A stretch of 64,000 nucleotides of DNA from Plantactinospora mayteni. GTDB taxonomy: Bacteria > Actinomycetota > Actinomycetes > Mycobacteriales > Micromonosporaceae. The stretch is taken from the NCBI RefSeq assembly GCF_016862935.1, contig NZ_BONX01000031.1, positions 122,152 through 186,151 of the forward strand. Reading direction: 5' to 3'. This document shows positions 24,321-34,843 of this stretch, in pieces; the first letter of the stretch is position 1, and each line of letters begins with the position of its first letter. The notes under the pieces are model-generated. The model was not told the origin of the DNA. It did not search any database and saw only the letters and a list, made by a program, of their open reading frames with translations. The translations under genes and the position numbers were made by a program.

Positions 24321-25352
24321 TCAGACCGACTCGTCGGGCTCGGCGTCCGTGCCCGTCATCCCGATCACGCCGACGATCCGTTCGAGATCGTCCACCGAGG
24401 CGAACTCGATGGTGATCTTCCCCTTGCTACGCCCGATGTCGACCTTGACGCGGGTGTCGAACCGATCCGACAGCCGATCCGCAAGATCGGTCAGCCCTGG
24501 GGCATGCACCTTGGCCCGCCGCTTGGCCGGGCTGGGGCGGCTGGGGGAGATCTCGGTCAGCTTCACGACCTCTTCGGTGGCCCGTACCGACAGCCCTTCG
24601 GCGACGATCCGTCGGGCGAGTTCCTCCTGTGCGGCCGAACTCTCCAGGCTGAGCAGCGCCCGGGCATGTCCGGCGGAGAGCACTCCGGCGGCAACCCGCT
24701 TCTGTACCTCGGCCGGGAGGTTCAGCAGCCGGATGGTGTTCGAGATCTGCGGGCGACTGCGGCCGATCCGCCGAGCCAGCTCCTCGTGCGTCGCGCCGAA
24801 CTCCTCCAGCAGTTGCTGGTAGGCCGCCGCCTCTTCGAGCGGGTTGAGGTTGGCCCGGTGGATGTTCTCCAACAACGCATCCCGGAGCATCGCGTCGTCC
24901 CGGGTGTCCCGGACGATCGCCGGGATCGACTCCCGGCCGACCGCCTGGGCTGCCCGCCAGCGCCGTTCACCCATCACGAGTTCGAACCGGTCGCCGGGAA
25001 GCTGGCGTACCACGATCGGCTGGAGGAACCCGACCTCCTGGATCGAGAGCTTGAGTTCCTCCAGGGCCTCCTCGTCGAAGACCTGCCGTGGCTGCTTCGG
25101 GTTGGGCACGATCGCGTCGAGCGGAATCTCGGCAAACCGTGCCCCGGGAACGGGTGCCAGTTCCGGCCCGGCCGGCTGGACCGGAGCGGGGGGCGTCGAC
25201 GACGGCCAGGAGGAGTCACCGGGCTGCGTTGCCGCGACCTCCGGTCGGCCGACGGGAGGCTCCGCCGTCACCACCCCGGCGGCCGGTTCCGATGTGGTGG
25301 GAATCAGCGCGCCCAATCCCCGACCCAGCCCGCCCCGCGGACGGTTCTTCAT
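24321..25352 (-). CDS. parB: chromosome partitioning protein ParB
   Basis: A 343-residue CTP-dependent DNA clamp that loads at parS. The disordered N-terminus begins [16 protein letters not shown], the usual ParA-contact segment. The N-terminal domain has [25 protein letters not shown] and the CTPase motifs [12 protein letters not shown] and [14 protein letters not shown]. The helix-turn-helix domain reads [24 protein letters not shown]. The C-terminal dimer domain ends in IGVTGTD-like sequence. It follows parA by 27 bp in the same operon. Four parS sites lie within 3.2 kb, two of them inside parA. Confidence 0.97.
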   Translation of the reverse strand: MKNRPRGGLGRGLGALIPTTSEPAAGVVTAEPPVGRPEVAATQPGDSSWPSSTPPAPVQPAGPELAPVPGARFAEIPLDAIVPNPKQPRQVFDEEALEELKLSIQEVGFLQPIVVRQLPGDRFELVMGERRWRAAQAVGRESIPAIVRDTRDDAMLRDALLENIHRANLNPLEEAAAYQQLLEEFGATHEELARRIGRSRPQISNTIRLLNLPAEVQKRVAAGVLSAGHARALLSLESSAAQEELARRIVAEGLSVRATEEVVKLTEISPSRPSPAKRRAKVHAPGLTDLADRLSDRFDTRVKVDIGRSKGKITIEFASVDDLERIVGVIGMTGTDAEPDESV

Positions 25353-25379
25353 GCCACGCCTCCCGACGCATCAACCGAG

Positions 25380-26924
25380 CTATGCATTGCGGCCAACAGA
25401 CTCTTTGACCCCGCGCATCGCGATCTCCTGGGCCGCCTCGAAATAGCTCGTGGCGCCCCGCGAACCGGGATCGTAGGTCATCACCGACTGGCCGTAGCTC
25501 GGAGCCTCCGATACCCGCACGTTGCGGGGAATCACCGCTTGGAGCACCTTGTCGCCGAAATGGTTCCGGACATCCTGCTCGACCGCGTCCGCCAGCCGGG
25601 TCCGCCGGTCGTACATGGTGAGCAGGATCGTCGAGACTTCGAGGGTCGGGTTCAGGTGCTGCCGTACCAGGTTGATGTTGTTGATCAGCTGGTTGAGGCC
25701 CTCCAGCGCGTAGTACTCGCACTGGATCGGGATCAGGACCTCCTGGGCGGCGCAGAGCGCGTTGACCGTCAGCAGGCCGAGCGAGGGCGGGCAGTCGATG
25801 AAGACGTAGTCGAACTCCGACGGGTGGCCGGCGATGGCCCGGGCGAGCCGGGACTCCCGGGCTACCACGGAGACCAACTCGATCTCGGCACCGGCCAGGT
25901 CGATGGTGGCCGGTACGCACCACAGGTCGGGGATCCCCTCGACCCCCTGGGCCACCTCGGCCAGCGGCACGTTGTCGATCAGGCAGTCGTAGACGTCCGG
26001 GACGCCGGCGTGGTGCGGCACGTTCAGCCCGGTCGAGGCGTTCCCCTGCGGGTCGAGGTCCACGACGAGGACACGGTTGCCGTGCAGCGCCAGGGCCACC
26101 GCCAGGTTGACCGTCGTGGTGGTCTTGCCGACGCCCCCCTTCTGGTTCGCGACACACATGATCCGTGGCCGGTCCGGACGCGGCATCGTCACCTCGCCGC
26201 TCGGGTTCAGGATTTGCACAGCGCGCATTGCCTCCATTGCCAACGGGGGATCGTCCTGTTCGCGCGACGGGGTTTCACGTGAAACGTACGCGTCGGATGC
26301 GGTGTCCTCGGGGAAGGTCTCCGGTACGGCCGGCGGCGTGTCGGCCGGCGGCTTTGGCTCCGCGCCCCGGCGGGAGGGCGGACCCGCCCCGTCCACCCGT
26401 GCAGGCTCGGGCGACCCGACCGGCGCCGCCGGAGCCTGAGTGCTGACGGGCGGAGCAACCGGGGCCTGGGCGCCGGGGTGCGGGGCCACCGGCTGGGGTA
26501 CGTCCGCTGGCGCCGAGAACGTCGGTGCCGTCGCCCGTCCAGCCGGCCTAGGGTTCTCCGGGCCGCCCCCGGAGTGCTCCGGACCCGGTCCGCGTACCGG
26601 CTGGCGGGGCAGATCCGGCACCGACCCCTGGCCGGACGTCTCCGCCGCGAACGGCGAACCCACCGGGGGGTACCCCGGCCCGCCATGCTCGGGCGAGCCC
26701 GGCGGCGGCCCGACCCGAGCGGTACCGCGACTCGGACCGTGCGGCGGCGCGGGGTCGTATCCCGTCGGTTGGCCGTCGGGGCCGTCGCCCTGCTCTGGCG
26801 GCCGAGCCCGGCCGCTGGCAGACCAACCTTCGTAGTCGGTTTCACGTGAAACATCGGCGCCCCCGGAGTGGTAGCCCCCGGAGTCCGTCATCTCTGGATC
26901 GTCATACCTACCGTTGTCATGCAC
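25380..26924 (-). CDS. parA: chromosome partitioning ATPase ParA with long disordered N-terminus
   Basis: A 514-residue protein. The ParA/Soj domain starts only at about residue 255 (PRPDRPRIMCVANQKGGVGK, with the deviant Walker A KGGVGKTTT). VDLDPQGNASTGL and FIDCPPSLGLLTVNAL follow. The preceding 250 residues are Pro/Gly/Ala/Glu-rich and twice encode VSRET, the translation of an embedded parS site. The GTG at 26924 is chosen because AGGGA sits 8 bp upstream. A TTG 84 bp further up would extend it without a ribosome site. ParA binds DNA non-specifically with ATP and moves ParB-parS complexes after replication. Confidence 0.95.
   Translation of the reverse strand: MHDNGRYDDPEMTDSGGYHSGGADVSRETDYEGWSASGRARPPEQGDGPDGQPTGYDPAPPHGPSRGTARVGPPPGSPEHGGPGYPPVGSPFAAETSGQGSVPDLPRQPVRGPGPEHSGGGPENPRPAGRATAPTFSAPADVPQPVAPHPGAQAPVAPPVSTQAPAAPVGSPEPARVDGAGPPSRRGAEPKPPADTPPAVPETFPEDTASDAYVSRETPSREQDDPPLAMEAMRAVQILNPSGEVTMPRPDRPRIMCVANQKGGVGKTTTTVNLAVALALHGNRVLVVDLDPQGNASTGLNVPHHAGVPDVYDCLIDNVPLAEVAQGVEGIPDLWCVPATIDLAGAEIELVSVVARESRLARAIAGHPSEFDYVFIDCPPSLGLLTVNALCAAQEVLIPIQCEYYALEGLNQLINNINLVRQHLNPTLEVSTILLTMYDRRTRLADAVEQDVRNHFGDKVLQAVIPRNVRVSEAPSYGQSVMTYDPGSRGATSYFEAAQEIAMRGVKESVGRNA
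26272..26285. other. parS: parS site inside parA
   Basis: GTTTCACGTGAAAC lies within the part of parA encoding the disordered N-terminal extension. On the coding strand it is translated as part of a VSRET motif. Confidence 0.9.
26839..26852. other. parS: parS site near the 5' end of parA
   Basis: GTTTCACGTGAAAC with a 3' A (15 of 16 consensus positions), again translated as VSRET, about 30 codons after the chosen ParA start. ParB bound here could also affect parAB transcription. Confidence 0.9.
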
Positions 26925-27417
26925 CGTGTCATCCCTGCCAGCTTCGGATGGTGTCGGCCCGGTCAGCGCCCATGCCCGCGCCTTGGGGCTTAGCGTGCGG
27001 TCCGGCAAGAAGCAGCGAAGGCCCGATGCGCCACCCGCTGCCCGGTCTACACTATCGACGCGCGGTCAGCCTACGGCCGCTGGGCAAATAGGGCCACGGC
27101 TGTCCGTAGGATGAAAGCTCGTCGTTCCGGAGTTCCGTCCCTGAGGACCGGCTCTGATCAGCGGATTCGACGCCTCGGCCCGACTGCCAACAATTGTGCC
27201 TGCCACACCCGCCTTGTTGGGTACGCCACGTCGCGCCCGCCCTTCCGAGAATCGCAACCGCTGCGACGGCCCGCCCCGCCGCCACCTTCCACACAGCGGC
27301 CGGCACGGCCGACAAGGCCGCCGAAAGCCGCTGGACATAAACATCGACCTCGATCGAAACAAGCTTGCCCTGCTCACTAAGCCGCCGCTATCACCGCAGC
27401 CTGCGAAAACGTTTCCG
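26925..27417. other. intergenic region between parA and the HAD gene
   Basis: About 490 bp with no convincing gene and a lower GC content than its neighbours toward 27330-27420. It should hold the parAB promoter. In many relatives parA and rsmG are adjacent, so this gap together with the HAD gene marks an insertion. Confidence 0.5.
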
Positions 27418-28056
27418 TCAGAACGCCGCCGACGCCTCACCGATACGATCCCGCTGGCGACCAACCGTCCGGCGCTGCCCGGCCTCCGGTACGCGTACCG
27501 ACGCCATCCCCGCCGCCGTCGCCGCCCGGATGCCCAACTCGGTGTCCTCGAACACCAGACAGGACTCCGGGGGTACGCCCAACAGGCGGGCGGCGAGCAG
27601 GAAGCCCTCCGGATCGGGCTTGGCCATCGTGTAGTCCTCGGCGCAGACCAGTACGTCGAACTTCTCCAGCAGGCCGAGCGTCTCCAGCGAGGCGGTGACC
27701 GACTCCCTCGTACTGCCGGACACCACGGCGAACGGAAGTCGCCGGTGGGCCTGGTCGATGTGCTGCCGCACCTCGGGTACGGCGGTGAGACGCGGCAGCA
27801 GCTCGCGATAGAGATCCTCCCGACGTCGGGCAACCGCCGCCGGCGGCATGGCGAGACCCTGCCGCTCGTTGAGGGCGGCGATGATGTCGACCACCGTCCG
27901 GCCGCCCCAGGCGTAGAAGACGTCCTCCGGAAAGTCGCAGTTCCACTCCGCCAACGCCTGCTGCCAGGCGAGGTAGTGCAGCGGCATGGAGTCGACGATG
28001 GTGCCGTCGCAGTCGAAGAGGTATGCCTGGAACTCGCCGGACGGCAGGGGCAGCAT
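27418..28056 (-). CDS. HAD-superfamily phosphatase (beta-phosphoglucomutase-like)
   Basis: A 212-residue HAD subfamily IA protein. Motif I is YLFDCDGTIVDSMPLHYLAW (nucleophile Asp in DCDGT). Motif II Ser/Thr is in FAVVSGSTRESV. Motif III Lys is in YTMAKPDPEGFLLAARLLG. Motif IV is CLVFEDTELGIRAATAAGM. The cap and length fit small-molecule phosphatases or beta-phosphoglucomutases such as YqaB. The start MLPLPSGEFQAYLF at 28056 is adjacent to a GTG at 28059. It sits between parA and rsmG, which are usually neighbours in Actinobacteria, so this gene has probably been inserted into the conserved block. Confidence 0.9.
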   Translation of the reverse strand: MLPLPSGEFQAYLFDCDGTIVDSMPLHYLAWQQALAEWNCDFPEDVFYAWGGRTVVDIIAALNERQGLAMPPAAVARRREDLYRELLPRLTAVPEVRQHIDQAHRRLPFAVVSGSTRESVTASLETLGLLEKFDVLVCAEDYTMAKPDPEGFLLAARLLGVPPESCLVFEDTELGIRAATAAGMASVRVPEAGQRRTVGRQRDRIGEASAAF

Positions 28057-28256
28057 CACCGGCCCAGGGTATCGCCGGAGCGCCCTGCCCAACGCACCCG
28101 ACCGGTGTGACCAAAGCCGCCCGCAACAGCGCCACGCCCGGCGAGACACGACAGTCAGCCGCCCGACACACAACAAAGAAGCCGACACCCCAGGCATCCG
28201 GCCCGGAGGGTCGCGGCGGAGCCGACCGGCACAGACCCGGCCCGTCGAGCAACCCG

Positions 28257-29156
28257 CTACCGGGTGGCGCTGCCTCGCCGGCCGCCCGCCGAACCCGGGG
28301 CAGTCGTTCGGCCGGCACGCTCCCGGACCACCTCCACCACGGTCGTCGGCGGATCGACCACGCCAAGGCCGGCATGCCGGACGACCGGCGGCGACCCGCC
28401 CAGCCGGCGTACCGCTTCGGCGTGTTCTGCCACCTCCTCGGCGGCGCTGGCTCCCTTGAGAGCGAGCAGCCGCCCGCCGGGCCTGGCAAGCGGAAGGCAC
28501 CAACCGGCGAGCCGGTCGAGCGGGGCGACGGCGCGGGCCGTCACGACGTCGGCCGGTACCCGCAACTCGGCCGGAAGGTTGGCCAGCTCCACCGGTCCGC
28601 CGGGCTCGACCGGAAGCGGAGCGGCGGACCGGCCGCTCCTACCGGGACGGCGGCGCCGGCCACCGGCACTCTCGCGCCGGCTCGCGGCGAGTTCCTCCGC
28701 CCGGGCCCGGACCACGGTGACGGCGTCCGCGAGGTCGAGCGCGGTGACCACCTCGGCCAGGAAAACGGCCCGTCGGGCCAGCGGCTCGACCAGCGTGACG
28801 GCCAGGTCCGGCCGGGCGATCGCGAGGACGATTCCGGGAAGCCCGGCACCGGAGCCGACGTCCACCACGGAGGCACCGACCGGCAGGAGTTCCACCACCG
28901 CCGCGCAGTTGAGCAGGTGCCGGTCCCAGATCCGGGGCGTCTCGCGGGGGCCGATCAGGCCGCGCAGCACACCGGGGCCGGCCAGCAGTTCGGCGTACGA
29001 GGCGGCGAGCGGAAGCCGGTCCGCGAAGAGGGTACGGGCCGGCTCGGCGAGTTCGGCGGGAAGCGGTACGGCCGGCGAGCTGTCGCCCCCGGCCCGGACA
29101 GGCAACGGCCCGGGCGGCGGTTCGCCACCCGGGCCGGATTCGGATCGGTACGTCAT
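28257..29156 (-). CDS. rsmG: 16S rRNA (guanine-N7) methyltransferase RsmG
   Basis: A 299-residue enzyme that methylates G527 of 16S rRNA with SAM. RsmG signatures are [16 protein letters not shown], then the SAM loop [20 protein letters not shown], and [30 protein letters not shown]. It is longer than the usual 210-240 residues because of an N-terminal Pro/Gly stretch (about 1-35) and an Arg-rich insertion (about 160-185) after [10 protein letters not shown]. The ATG at 29156 lies 7 bp after the stop of the upstream jag-like gene, placing it in the rpmH-to-rsmG operon. Confidence 0.95.
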   Translation of the reverse strand: MTYRSESGPGGEPPPGPLPVRAGGDSSPAVPLPAELAEPARTLFADRLPLAASYAELLAGPGVLRGLIGPRETPRIWDRHLLNCAAVVELLPVGASVVDVGSGAGLPGIVLAIARPDLAVTLVEPLARRAVFLAEVVTALDLADAVTVVRARAEELAASRRESAGGRRRRPGRSGRSAAPLPVEPGGPVELANLPAELRVPADVVTARAVAPLDRLAGWCLPLARPGGRLLALKGASAAEEVAEHAEAVRRLGGSPPVVRHAGLGVVDPPTTVVEVVRERAGRTTAPGSAGGRRGSATR

Positions 29157-29163
29157 CGACCGC

Positions 29164-29850
29164 TCAGTCGACCGGGCGTACGACGATCCGGCGGTTCGGC
29201 TCGACGCCCTCGGACTCGCTCTCCACCCCGGCGATGGCGTTGACCACGTCGTGCACGCACTTCCGTTCGAAGGCGGACATCGGCTCCAGCCGGACGGCCT
29301 CGCCGTGCTGCTTGACCTTCTCGACCGCGTTCTTGGCCACCGCGGACAGCTCCTTGCGGCGGGTCGCCCGGTAGCCGCCGACATCCAGCAGCAGCCGGCT
29401 GGGCGACCCGGTCTGCCGGAACACGGCGAGCCGGGTCAGCTCCTGGAGCGCCTCCAGGGTGGCACCGCGCTGCCCGACCAGCGCCTGCAACCGCCCGCCG
29501 ACCACCTCGACCACCGGTCGTCCGGCGGAGACCAGCTCGTCGATGTCGCCGTCGTAGTCGAGGATGTCGAGCAGCCCCTCGACGTAGTCCGCCGCGATCT
29601 CGCTCTGCCGGAACAGGTCGGCGTCGCTGGTCGGCGCGGCCGGCTTCGCACCGTTGCTGGCCTGCTCGACCTCGTCGCCGTCCTCCTCGCCGTCCACGTC
29701 GTCGTCGTCCGGCTCCGGACCGGCGTCCGCGCTCTCCCCGGCAACCGCAACGGCCTCGGTGGTTTCGGCGTCCGCGGGCGAGCCCGCCGGCAGGACCGGA
29801 TCGGTGTCCCCGATGGGCTGCTCGGCGCGCGGAATACTGGTGTCGGTCAC
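29164..29850 (-). CDS. Jag/KhpB-like R3H and KH domain RNA-binding protein
   Basis: A 228-residue protein. A very acidic N-terminus (about 20-75, with [17 protein letters not shown]) precedes a KH-type domain ([21 protein letters not shown], then [21 protein letters not shown]) and a C-terminal R3H domain ([20 protein letters not shown] and [20 protein letters not shown]). This is the Jag/SpoIIIJ-associated protein that sits after yidC in most Gram-positives and binds small RNAs or mRNAs with KhpA. The GTG at 29850 is preceded by GGAGATGAGACG. The canonical Jag N-terminal domain is missing, as usual in Actinobacteria. Confidence 0.93.
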   Translation of the reverse strand: MTDTSIPRAEQPIGDTDPVLPAGSPADAETTEAVAVAGESADAGPEPDDDDVDGEEDGDEVEQASNGAKPAAPTSDADLFRQSEIAADYVEGLLDILDYDGDIDELVSAGRPVVEVVGGRLQALVGQRGATLEALQELTRLAVFRQTGSPSRLLLDVGGYRATRRKELSAVAKNAVEKVKQHGEAVRLEPMSAFERKCVHDVVNAIAGVESESEGVEPNRRIVVRPVD

Positions 29851-30068
29851 CGTCTCATCTCCGTACTCTCTCGGCCGGACCGTACGGTCCCGCTGGTTTC
29901 CCGGGGCCCGGCGGGAGATCGCCGAGTGCCACGGGCACGTCTGCACGGGCAACAGTGCCCGTCGTCACGGGGCGCGGCGGATTCCGGCCGGCGCCAGCGC
30001 TGGTGGCAGCACGGCCCGAAGTCCTACCGGGCCACCGACCGAACAGTTTCGGCCGGTGGCCGGTCGCG

Positions 30069-31124
30069 TCAACCCTGACGCTTCGCCGGTCGCCCCTTCT
30101 TGGGGTTGACCGGCTTGGCGCCCGGCTTGGGAGCGAGCGCCTTGGTGTCGACGGCCGGCTTCTCCGGCTGCACACCGTTGGCCTTGGACCGCCCGAACCG
30201 CCCGGCGGGCTTCGCCGGCTTGCCGGGCTGTACCGGGTTGCGGGAGTCGGTGCCGCGCCGGCCACCACCGGATCCGGCTCCGGCGGTACGCCGAGGAGTC
30301 GACTCGCCCGGCTTCGGCAGCCGGCCGGCGGTCGGCGGCGGCGGGTACTTGCGCAGCACCCACTGCTGCTGGCCGAGGGTGAAGAGGTTGTTGGTGACCC
30401 AGTAGATGACCACACCGATCGGGAAGATCGCGCCGGAGACCAGCAGCGAGGCGGGGATGCCGTAGAGCATCAGCCGCTGGATCATGCGCTGCTGCGGGTC
30501 CTCGGCCCAGCCGGTCTTGAGGATCATCTGCCGGCTGGTCAGGTAGGTGGTGGCGATCATGATGGCCACCAGGACACCGGCCAGGATCTTCACCGAGGTG
30601 CCGCTGGCGTCCAGCCGGGCCAACTCCGCCGCGGTGGAGCCGAACTTGCCGGCGATCGGCACGTCGAAGAGCCGGGCGTGGGTGGCGCTCTCGAACTGGT
30701 CGGCGGTCCAGCCGTACCGGGTCTTGCCCTCGTTTGCCGGGTCGAGCCGGCGGAGCACGTGGAAGAGACCGATGAAGACCGGAGCCTGTAGGAAGATCGG
30801 AAGGCAACCCATCAGCGGGTTCGCCTTCTCCTTCCGGTAGAGCTCCATCATTTCCTTCTGGAGCGTCTCCCGGTCACCCTTGTGCTTCTCCTGGAGCGCC
30901 TTCAGCTGGGGCTGGAGCGCCTGCATCGCCCGCTGCGACTTGATCTGCTTGACGAAGATCGGGAAGAGGATCACCCGTAGGGTGACCACCAGGAAGATGA
31001 TCGCCAGGATCCAGGACCAGTTGGTACCCAGGACCGCCCCCGCCGACACCCCGATGGCGTCCCAGGCGGAGTGCCACAGCAGCAGGATCCACGAGATCGC
31101 CCAGTAGATCCAGTCGAGACTCAA
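30069..31124 (-). CDS. yidC: membrane protein insertase YidC
   Basis: A 351-residue Oxa1/YidC insertase of the Gram-positive type without the large periplasmic domain. Core signatures are [20 protein letters not shown] with the conserved groove Arg, [33 protein letters not shown], and [18 protein letters not shown]. The last 90 residues are basic and Gly/Pro-rich (ending [15 protein letters not shown]), a tail that may contact ribosomes or RNA. It inserts membrane proteins alone or with SecYEG. Its start overlaps the yidD stop (ATGA, 31121-31124). Confidence 0.96.
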   Translation of the reverse strand: MSLDWIYWAISWILLLWHSAWDAIGVSAGAVLGTNWSWILAIIFLVVTLRVILFPIFVKQIKSQRAMQALQPQLKALQEKHKGDRETLQKEMMELYRKEKANPLMGCLPIFLQAPVFIGLFHVLRRLDPANEGKTRYGWTADQFESATHARLFDVPIAGKFGSTAAELARLDASGTSVKILAGVLVAIMIATTYLTSRQMILKTGWAEDPQQRMIQRLMLYGIPASLLVSGAIFPIGVVIYWVTNNLFTLGQQQWVLRKYPPPPTAGRLPKPGESTPRRTAGAGSGGGRRGTDSRNPVQPGKPAKPAGRFGRSKANGVQPEKPAVDTKALAPKPGAKPVNPKKGRPAKRQG

Positions 31125-31414
31125 TTCGGGGCTCCAGTCACATCGGCATGGCGGCGTGCGCCCGGCTCCGGTACCGGGTCATATCCACCGGGGTGGAAGG
31201 GGTGGCAGCGCAACAGCCGCCGAACCGCCAGGACGGCTCCCCGGAGCGCACCGTGCCGCGTGACCGCCTCCAGGGCGTACGCGCTGCACGACGGGTAGAA
31301 CCGACAGCGGGCCGGCAGCGCCGGGCTTATCCAACGACGGTACGCGACGACGGCTCCCGCCAGCACTCGGGCACCGAGTGTCATCCCGGACGTACCGTCG
31401 GATGACGTCGTCAT
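31121..31414 (-). CDS. yidD: membrane protein insertion efficiency factor YidD
   Basis: A 97-residue protein with the YidD signature [29 protein letters not shown] and the later [18 protein letters not shown]. Cys residues are at the conserved places. It helps YidC-dependent insertion at the membrane face. It overlaps rnpA by 4 bp upstream and yidC by 4 bp downstream, showing tight translational coupling across the three genes. Confidence 0.96.
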   Translation of the reverse strand: MTTSSDGTSGMTLGARVLAGAVVAYRRWISPALPARCRFYPSCSAYALEAVTRHGALRGAVLAVRRLLRCHPFHPGGYDPVPEPGARRHADVTGAPN

Positions 31415-31845
31415 CGGGGCCGCCGGGAGGACTTCCGGGGGGCGAGTGCCGCCGCGATCGCGGCGTCCAGGTCGGTGCCGAGCCGGGCGTACGAGGCGCC
31501 GGCGGCGCCGGGCAGTGCGCGTACGACCAGGGTGGTGTCGGGCGGCAGGCCCGGCAGCCGGTCGCGGACCAGGTGCCGCAGGCGGCGCCGGACCTTGTTC
31601 CGGACCACCGCGCCGCCCACCGCCTTGGAGACGACGAAGCCGGCCCGGGCGGGCGCGGGCTCGTGTCCCGCACCGGCGCTCCGAACCGGCTCCAATGCCG
31701 TCGTGGTCGTCGGGGAAGAAGGTGCATCCGGGGTACCGGCCGAATCAAGATGGACCACCACGGATCCTCGACTGGCACGGCGCCCACCCCGGATCGCCGC
31801 GGCGAAGTCACTGCTGCGCCGCAGTCGCTGCGCGGCCGCCAGCAC
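31411..31845 (-). CDS. rnpA: ribonuclease P protein component
   Basis: A 144-residue basic protein that supports the RNase P RNA in maturing tRNA 5' ends. It begins [21 protein letters not shown], and the RNA-binding signature [21 protein letters not shown] (RNR motif) is intact. A Pro/Thr/Ser insertion (about 38-65) makes it slightly longer than usual. It lies 36 bp after rpmH in the standard rpmH-rnpA-yidD-yidC order. Confidence 0.96.
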   Translation of the reverse strand: MLAAAQRLRRSSDFAAAIRGGRRASRGSVVVHLDSAGTPDAPSSPTTTTALEPVRSAGAGHEPAPARAGFVVSKAVGGAVVRNKVRRRLRHLVRDRLPGLPPDTTLVVRALPGAAGASYARLGTDLDAAIAAALAPRKSSRRPR

Positions 31846-31881
31846 GACTGCCTACATCCCCCGGACCGGCCTTGCCAGCCG

Positions 31882-32019
31882 TCAGGCCGACAGGCGGGCG
31901 CGACCCTTGCCACGGCGGGCCGAGAGGATGGCGCGACCAGCCCGGGTGCGCATGCGCAGCCGGAAGCCGTGGGTCTTCGCGCGCCGGCGGTTGTTCGGCT
32001 GGAAGGTGCGCTTGCTCAC
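31882..32019 (-). CDS. rpmH: 50S ribosomal protein L34
   Basis: A 45-residue L34, full length. It reads [18 protein letters not shown], then [17 protein letters not shown]. The start is GTG at 32019. It is the first gene of the rpmH-rnpA-yidD-yidC-jag-rsmG operon. A promoter with matching -35 and -10 lies about 180 bp upstream. Confidence 0.97.
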   Translation of the reverse strand: MSKRTFQPNNRRRAKTHGFRLRMRTRAGRAILSARRGKGRARLSA

Positions 32020-32198
32020 GTCAGGCTCTCCGTCGTCGTACGCCCCGGTCGTGCGACAGCGGGGTCGGGTGATTGTCTGGCGTCGACCGCCTGGGACGGC
32101 CGGGTGTCGATGCCGTCCAGGCATCAGCCACGGCCCGTGCCGGGTCGCGGTCAACAGTCTCCCATCACCCTAGCAGAGGGCGACAGAGCAACCGTCGG

Positions 32199-32227
32199 AG
32201 CCTACGCAGCCCGACAACGGCCGTCAA
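32199..32227 (-). promoter_or_regulatory. probable rpmH operon promoter
   Basis: On the minus strand TTGACG (32222-32227) and TAGGCT (32199-32204) are separated by exactly 17 bp, a good match to housekeeping sigma promoters. A second TAGGGT lies at about 32167-32172 and may be another -10. Confidence 0.7.
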
Positions 32228-32339
32228 ACGTCATGATCGGCAACCGGCTCGGCCCGTCGACGAAGCCGCTGACCGCCCGGTCGGCGGGGGTTTTTCGCCG
32301 ATGTCGACAAGGTCCCGGCGGAGCCGACGGTTGAAGGGT

Positions 32340-32543
32340 TGTGGACAACGCTGTTAGCGTGCCCGATTGCACGTCAGCGTCAGGGGGTGGGGATGCCGCT
32401 GACGGGCAAAACCGGACAAGCTCGTCGATCGTTCGACAGATGAACCCGCGTCAACGCCGGTCGGGCCGGGGCAAGACGACACGGAACGCCCGGCCGAGCG
32501 ACACAATCGGTCGATACACAGGCTGTGGATAACCTGTGGACGG
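32340..32543 (+). promoter_or_regulatory. DnaA boxes upstream of dnaA
   Basis: TGTGGACAA (32340-32348) and TGTGGATAA (32524-32532) are perfect boxes (TTGTCCACA and TTATCCACA reversed). TGTGGACGG (32535-32543) is weaker. Lying within 320 bp of the dnaA start, they suggest autoregulation. The 640-bp gap between rpmH and dnaA otherwise holds only the divergent promoters. Confidence 0.75.
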
Positions 32544-32659
32544 CGCCGACAACCGTCGGGCGCCGCGCGTGCCTGTTCGAGCACGTCAGCAAGCCTGGAA
32601 CGGTCGACTGGGACGGCAACGGCGGCCGGAGACGCAGAGGCGATGGGGGTGGCGCGACG

Positions 32660-34720
32660 GTGGCCGACACGATCGACCTTGGCGCGGTGTGGGCGGCGAC
32701 GACCGAGGAACTGGCCGACGAGATCATTTCGGCCCAGCAGCGCGCCTACCTCCGGCTGACCCGTCTGCACACCATCATCGAGGACACCGCGCTGCTCTCC
32801 GTACCGGACGCCTTCACCCGGGACGTGATCGAGTCACGGCTCCGCCCGGCGATCACCGAGGCGCTCTCCCGCCGGCTGGGCCGGGCGGTCCAGGTGGCGG
32901 TCACCGTACGGCCGCCGGAGGATGGCCAGGTGCGCCCGGCCGGTACCGGCTATCCGCCCGGACCCGAACCGGCCGGGCTGGCCGTACCCCCGGGTTATCC
33001 GGGGTCCGGCGGCGCGGCCGGTTATTCCGGCGGTGCCGATCCGGCCACTGGATACGAGAACACCGACCCGCCGAGGGGCTACACCGGCCCGGACCCGACC
33101 GGTGGATACGGCGACCGCGAGCCCGCGCCCGACCCGGCCGGCGGATACCGGGCCGAGCCGCTCCGCTTTCCCGGTGACGCCGAGCGCGACTACCGGGCGC
33201 GGCCGGAGCAGGAGTTTCCGGCCGGCACCGGCCCCGACGTACCCGAACACCGGAACCCGGCGCCGGACCAGGCCGGCGGGCGCAAGCCTCCGCCGTTCAC
33301 CGGCTCGGCGCAGGTGCCGTCCGGCGGTGCCGGGCGACCGCCCGTGCGACCCGACACCGCCCGGGGCAACCTGATCCCGGCCAGCCGGGACGGCCAGGAG
33401 ACGTTGTTCAGCGCGCCCTACCCCGAGCCGTACCGGCCGACCGCCCCGCACCAGGATCGGCGGGGCTTCGACGAGCGCGGGACCGACACCGGCGACCTCG
33501 GCCAGTTCGGCGACCACCGGTCGGTGGACCGTCGCTACCACGACGCCCGGGACGGTGCCGGACGGCTCGGGCCGGGACGGGACGGCGGTCCGGACAACGG
33601 CCCCGGCCGGGGCGGGGGGTTCGCCGAGCACCGGCCGGGTGGCCGGGACGACCGCCGGCCGGGCGGGGTCGGCGGGGCCGGAGACGTCGGCGGCAACCGG
33701 CTGAATCCGAAGTACATGTTCGAGACGTTCGTCATCGGCTCGTCCAACCGGTTCGCCCACGCGGCGTCGGTCGCGGTCGCCGAGTCGCCGGCCAAGGCGT
33801 ACAACCCGCTGTTCATCTACGGCAGTTCGGGGCTGGGCAAGACCCACCTGCTGCACGCCATCGGGCACTACGCGACGACGCTGGGCAACGCCCGCTCGGT
33901 CCGGTACGTCTCGACCGAGGAGTTCACCAACGACTTCATCAACTCGCTCCGGGACGACAAGACGAGTGCGTTCCAGCGCCGCTACCGCGACGTCGACATC
34001 CTGCTGATCGACGACATCCAGTTCCTGGAGAACCGCGAGCGGACCCAGGAGGAGTTCTTCCACACCTTCAACACCCTGCACAACGCCAACAAGCAGATCG
34101 TGATCACCTCGGACCGGAAGCCGAAGGACCTGGCGACGCTGGAGGACCGGCTGCGTACCCGGTTCGAGTGGGGGCTGCTCGCCGACATCCAGCCGCCGGA
34201 CCTGGAGACCCGGATCGCGATCCTCCAGAAGAAGGCGGCCCAGGAGCGGCTCTTCGCCCCGCCGGACGTGCTGGAGTTCATCGCCTCCCGGATCGCCAAC
34301 TCGATCCGGGAACTAGAGGGGGCGCTGATCCGGGTCACCGCGTTCGCGTCGCTGACCCGGTCGCCGGTCGAACTCTCGCTGGCCGAGGAGGTGCTCCGGG
34401 ACTTCATCCCCGACGGCTCCGGTCCGGAGATCACCGCGGACCAGATCATGATCTCCACCGCCGACTACTTCGGGGTGAGCCTGGAGGACCTGCGCGGCCA
34501 GTCCCGGTCCCGGGTACTCGTCAACGCCCGACAGGTGGCGATGTATCTGTGCCGGGAGCTGACCGACCTGTCGCTGCCCCGGATCGGCCAGGCGTTCGGC
34601 GGGCGTGACCACACCACCGTGATGCACGCCGACCGGAAGATCCGGCAGCAGATGGCGGAACGCCGCTCGCTCTACAACCAGATCGCCGAGCTGACGAACC
34701 GGATCAAGCAGAACACCTGA
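32660..34720 (+). CDS. dnaA: chromosomal replication initiator DnaA
   Basis: A 686-residue DnaA. Domain I starts [20 protein letters not shown]. Domain II is greatly enlarged (about residues 90-345), rich in Gly, Pro, Asp, Arg and Tyr, with repeated GY motifs ([30 protein letters not shown]). The AAA+ domain III has [20 protein letters not shown] (Walker A) and [20 protein letters not shown]. Domain IV ends with [16 protein letters not shown], which reads DnaA boxes. The GTG at 32660 (VADTIDLG) matches relatives; an open frame 135 bp longer starts inside DnaA boxes and is unlikely. It binds oriC immediately downstream. Confidence 0.97.
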   Translation: MADTIDLGAVWAATTEELADEIISAQQRAYLRLTRLHTIIEDTALLSVPDAFTRDVIESRLRPAITEALSRRLGRAVQVAVTVRPPEDGQVRPAGTGYPPGPEPAGLAVPPGYPGSGGAAGYSGGADPATGYENTDPPRGYTGPDPTGGYGDREPAPDPAGGYRAEPLRFPGDAERDYRARPEQEFPAGTGPDVPEHRNPAPDQAGGRKPPPFTGSAQVPSGGAGRPPVRPDTARGNLIPASRDGQETLFSAPYPEPYRPTAPHQDRRGFDERGTDTGDLGQFGDHRSVDRRYHDARDGAGRLGPGRDGGPDNGPGRGGGFAEHRPGGRDDRRPGGVGGAGDVGGNRLNPKYMFETFVIGSSNRFAHAASVAVAESPAKAYNPLFIYGSSGLGKTHLLHAIGHYATTLGNARSVRYVSTEEFTNDFINSLRDDKTSAFQRRYRDVDILLIDDIQFLENRERTQEEFFHTFNTLHNANKQIVITSDRKPKDLATLEDRLRTRFEWGLLADIQPPDLETRIAILQKKAAQERLFAPPDVLEFIASRIANSIRELEGALIRVTAFASLTRSPVELSLAEEVLRDFIPDGSGPEITADQIMISTADYFGVSLEDLRGQSRSRVLVNARQVAMYLCRELTDLSLPRIGQAFGGRDHTTVMHADRKIRQQMAERRSLYNQIAELTNRIKQNT

Positions 34721-34843
34721 CTCCACCGACCGCGCCGGCGAGGGCCGGGTACGGGCCGATCCGGTCCGTACCCGGCCCTCGGTCGTATCCGGCGGGGCGC
34801 TGCCGCCGACCGCCCGGTCCCGAGTCGTGCACAGGGCGGCGCG

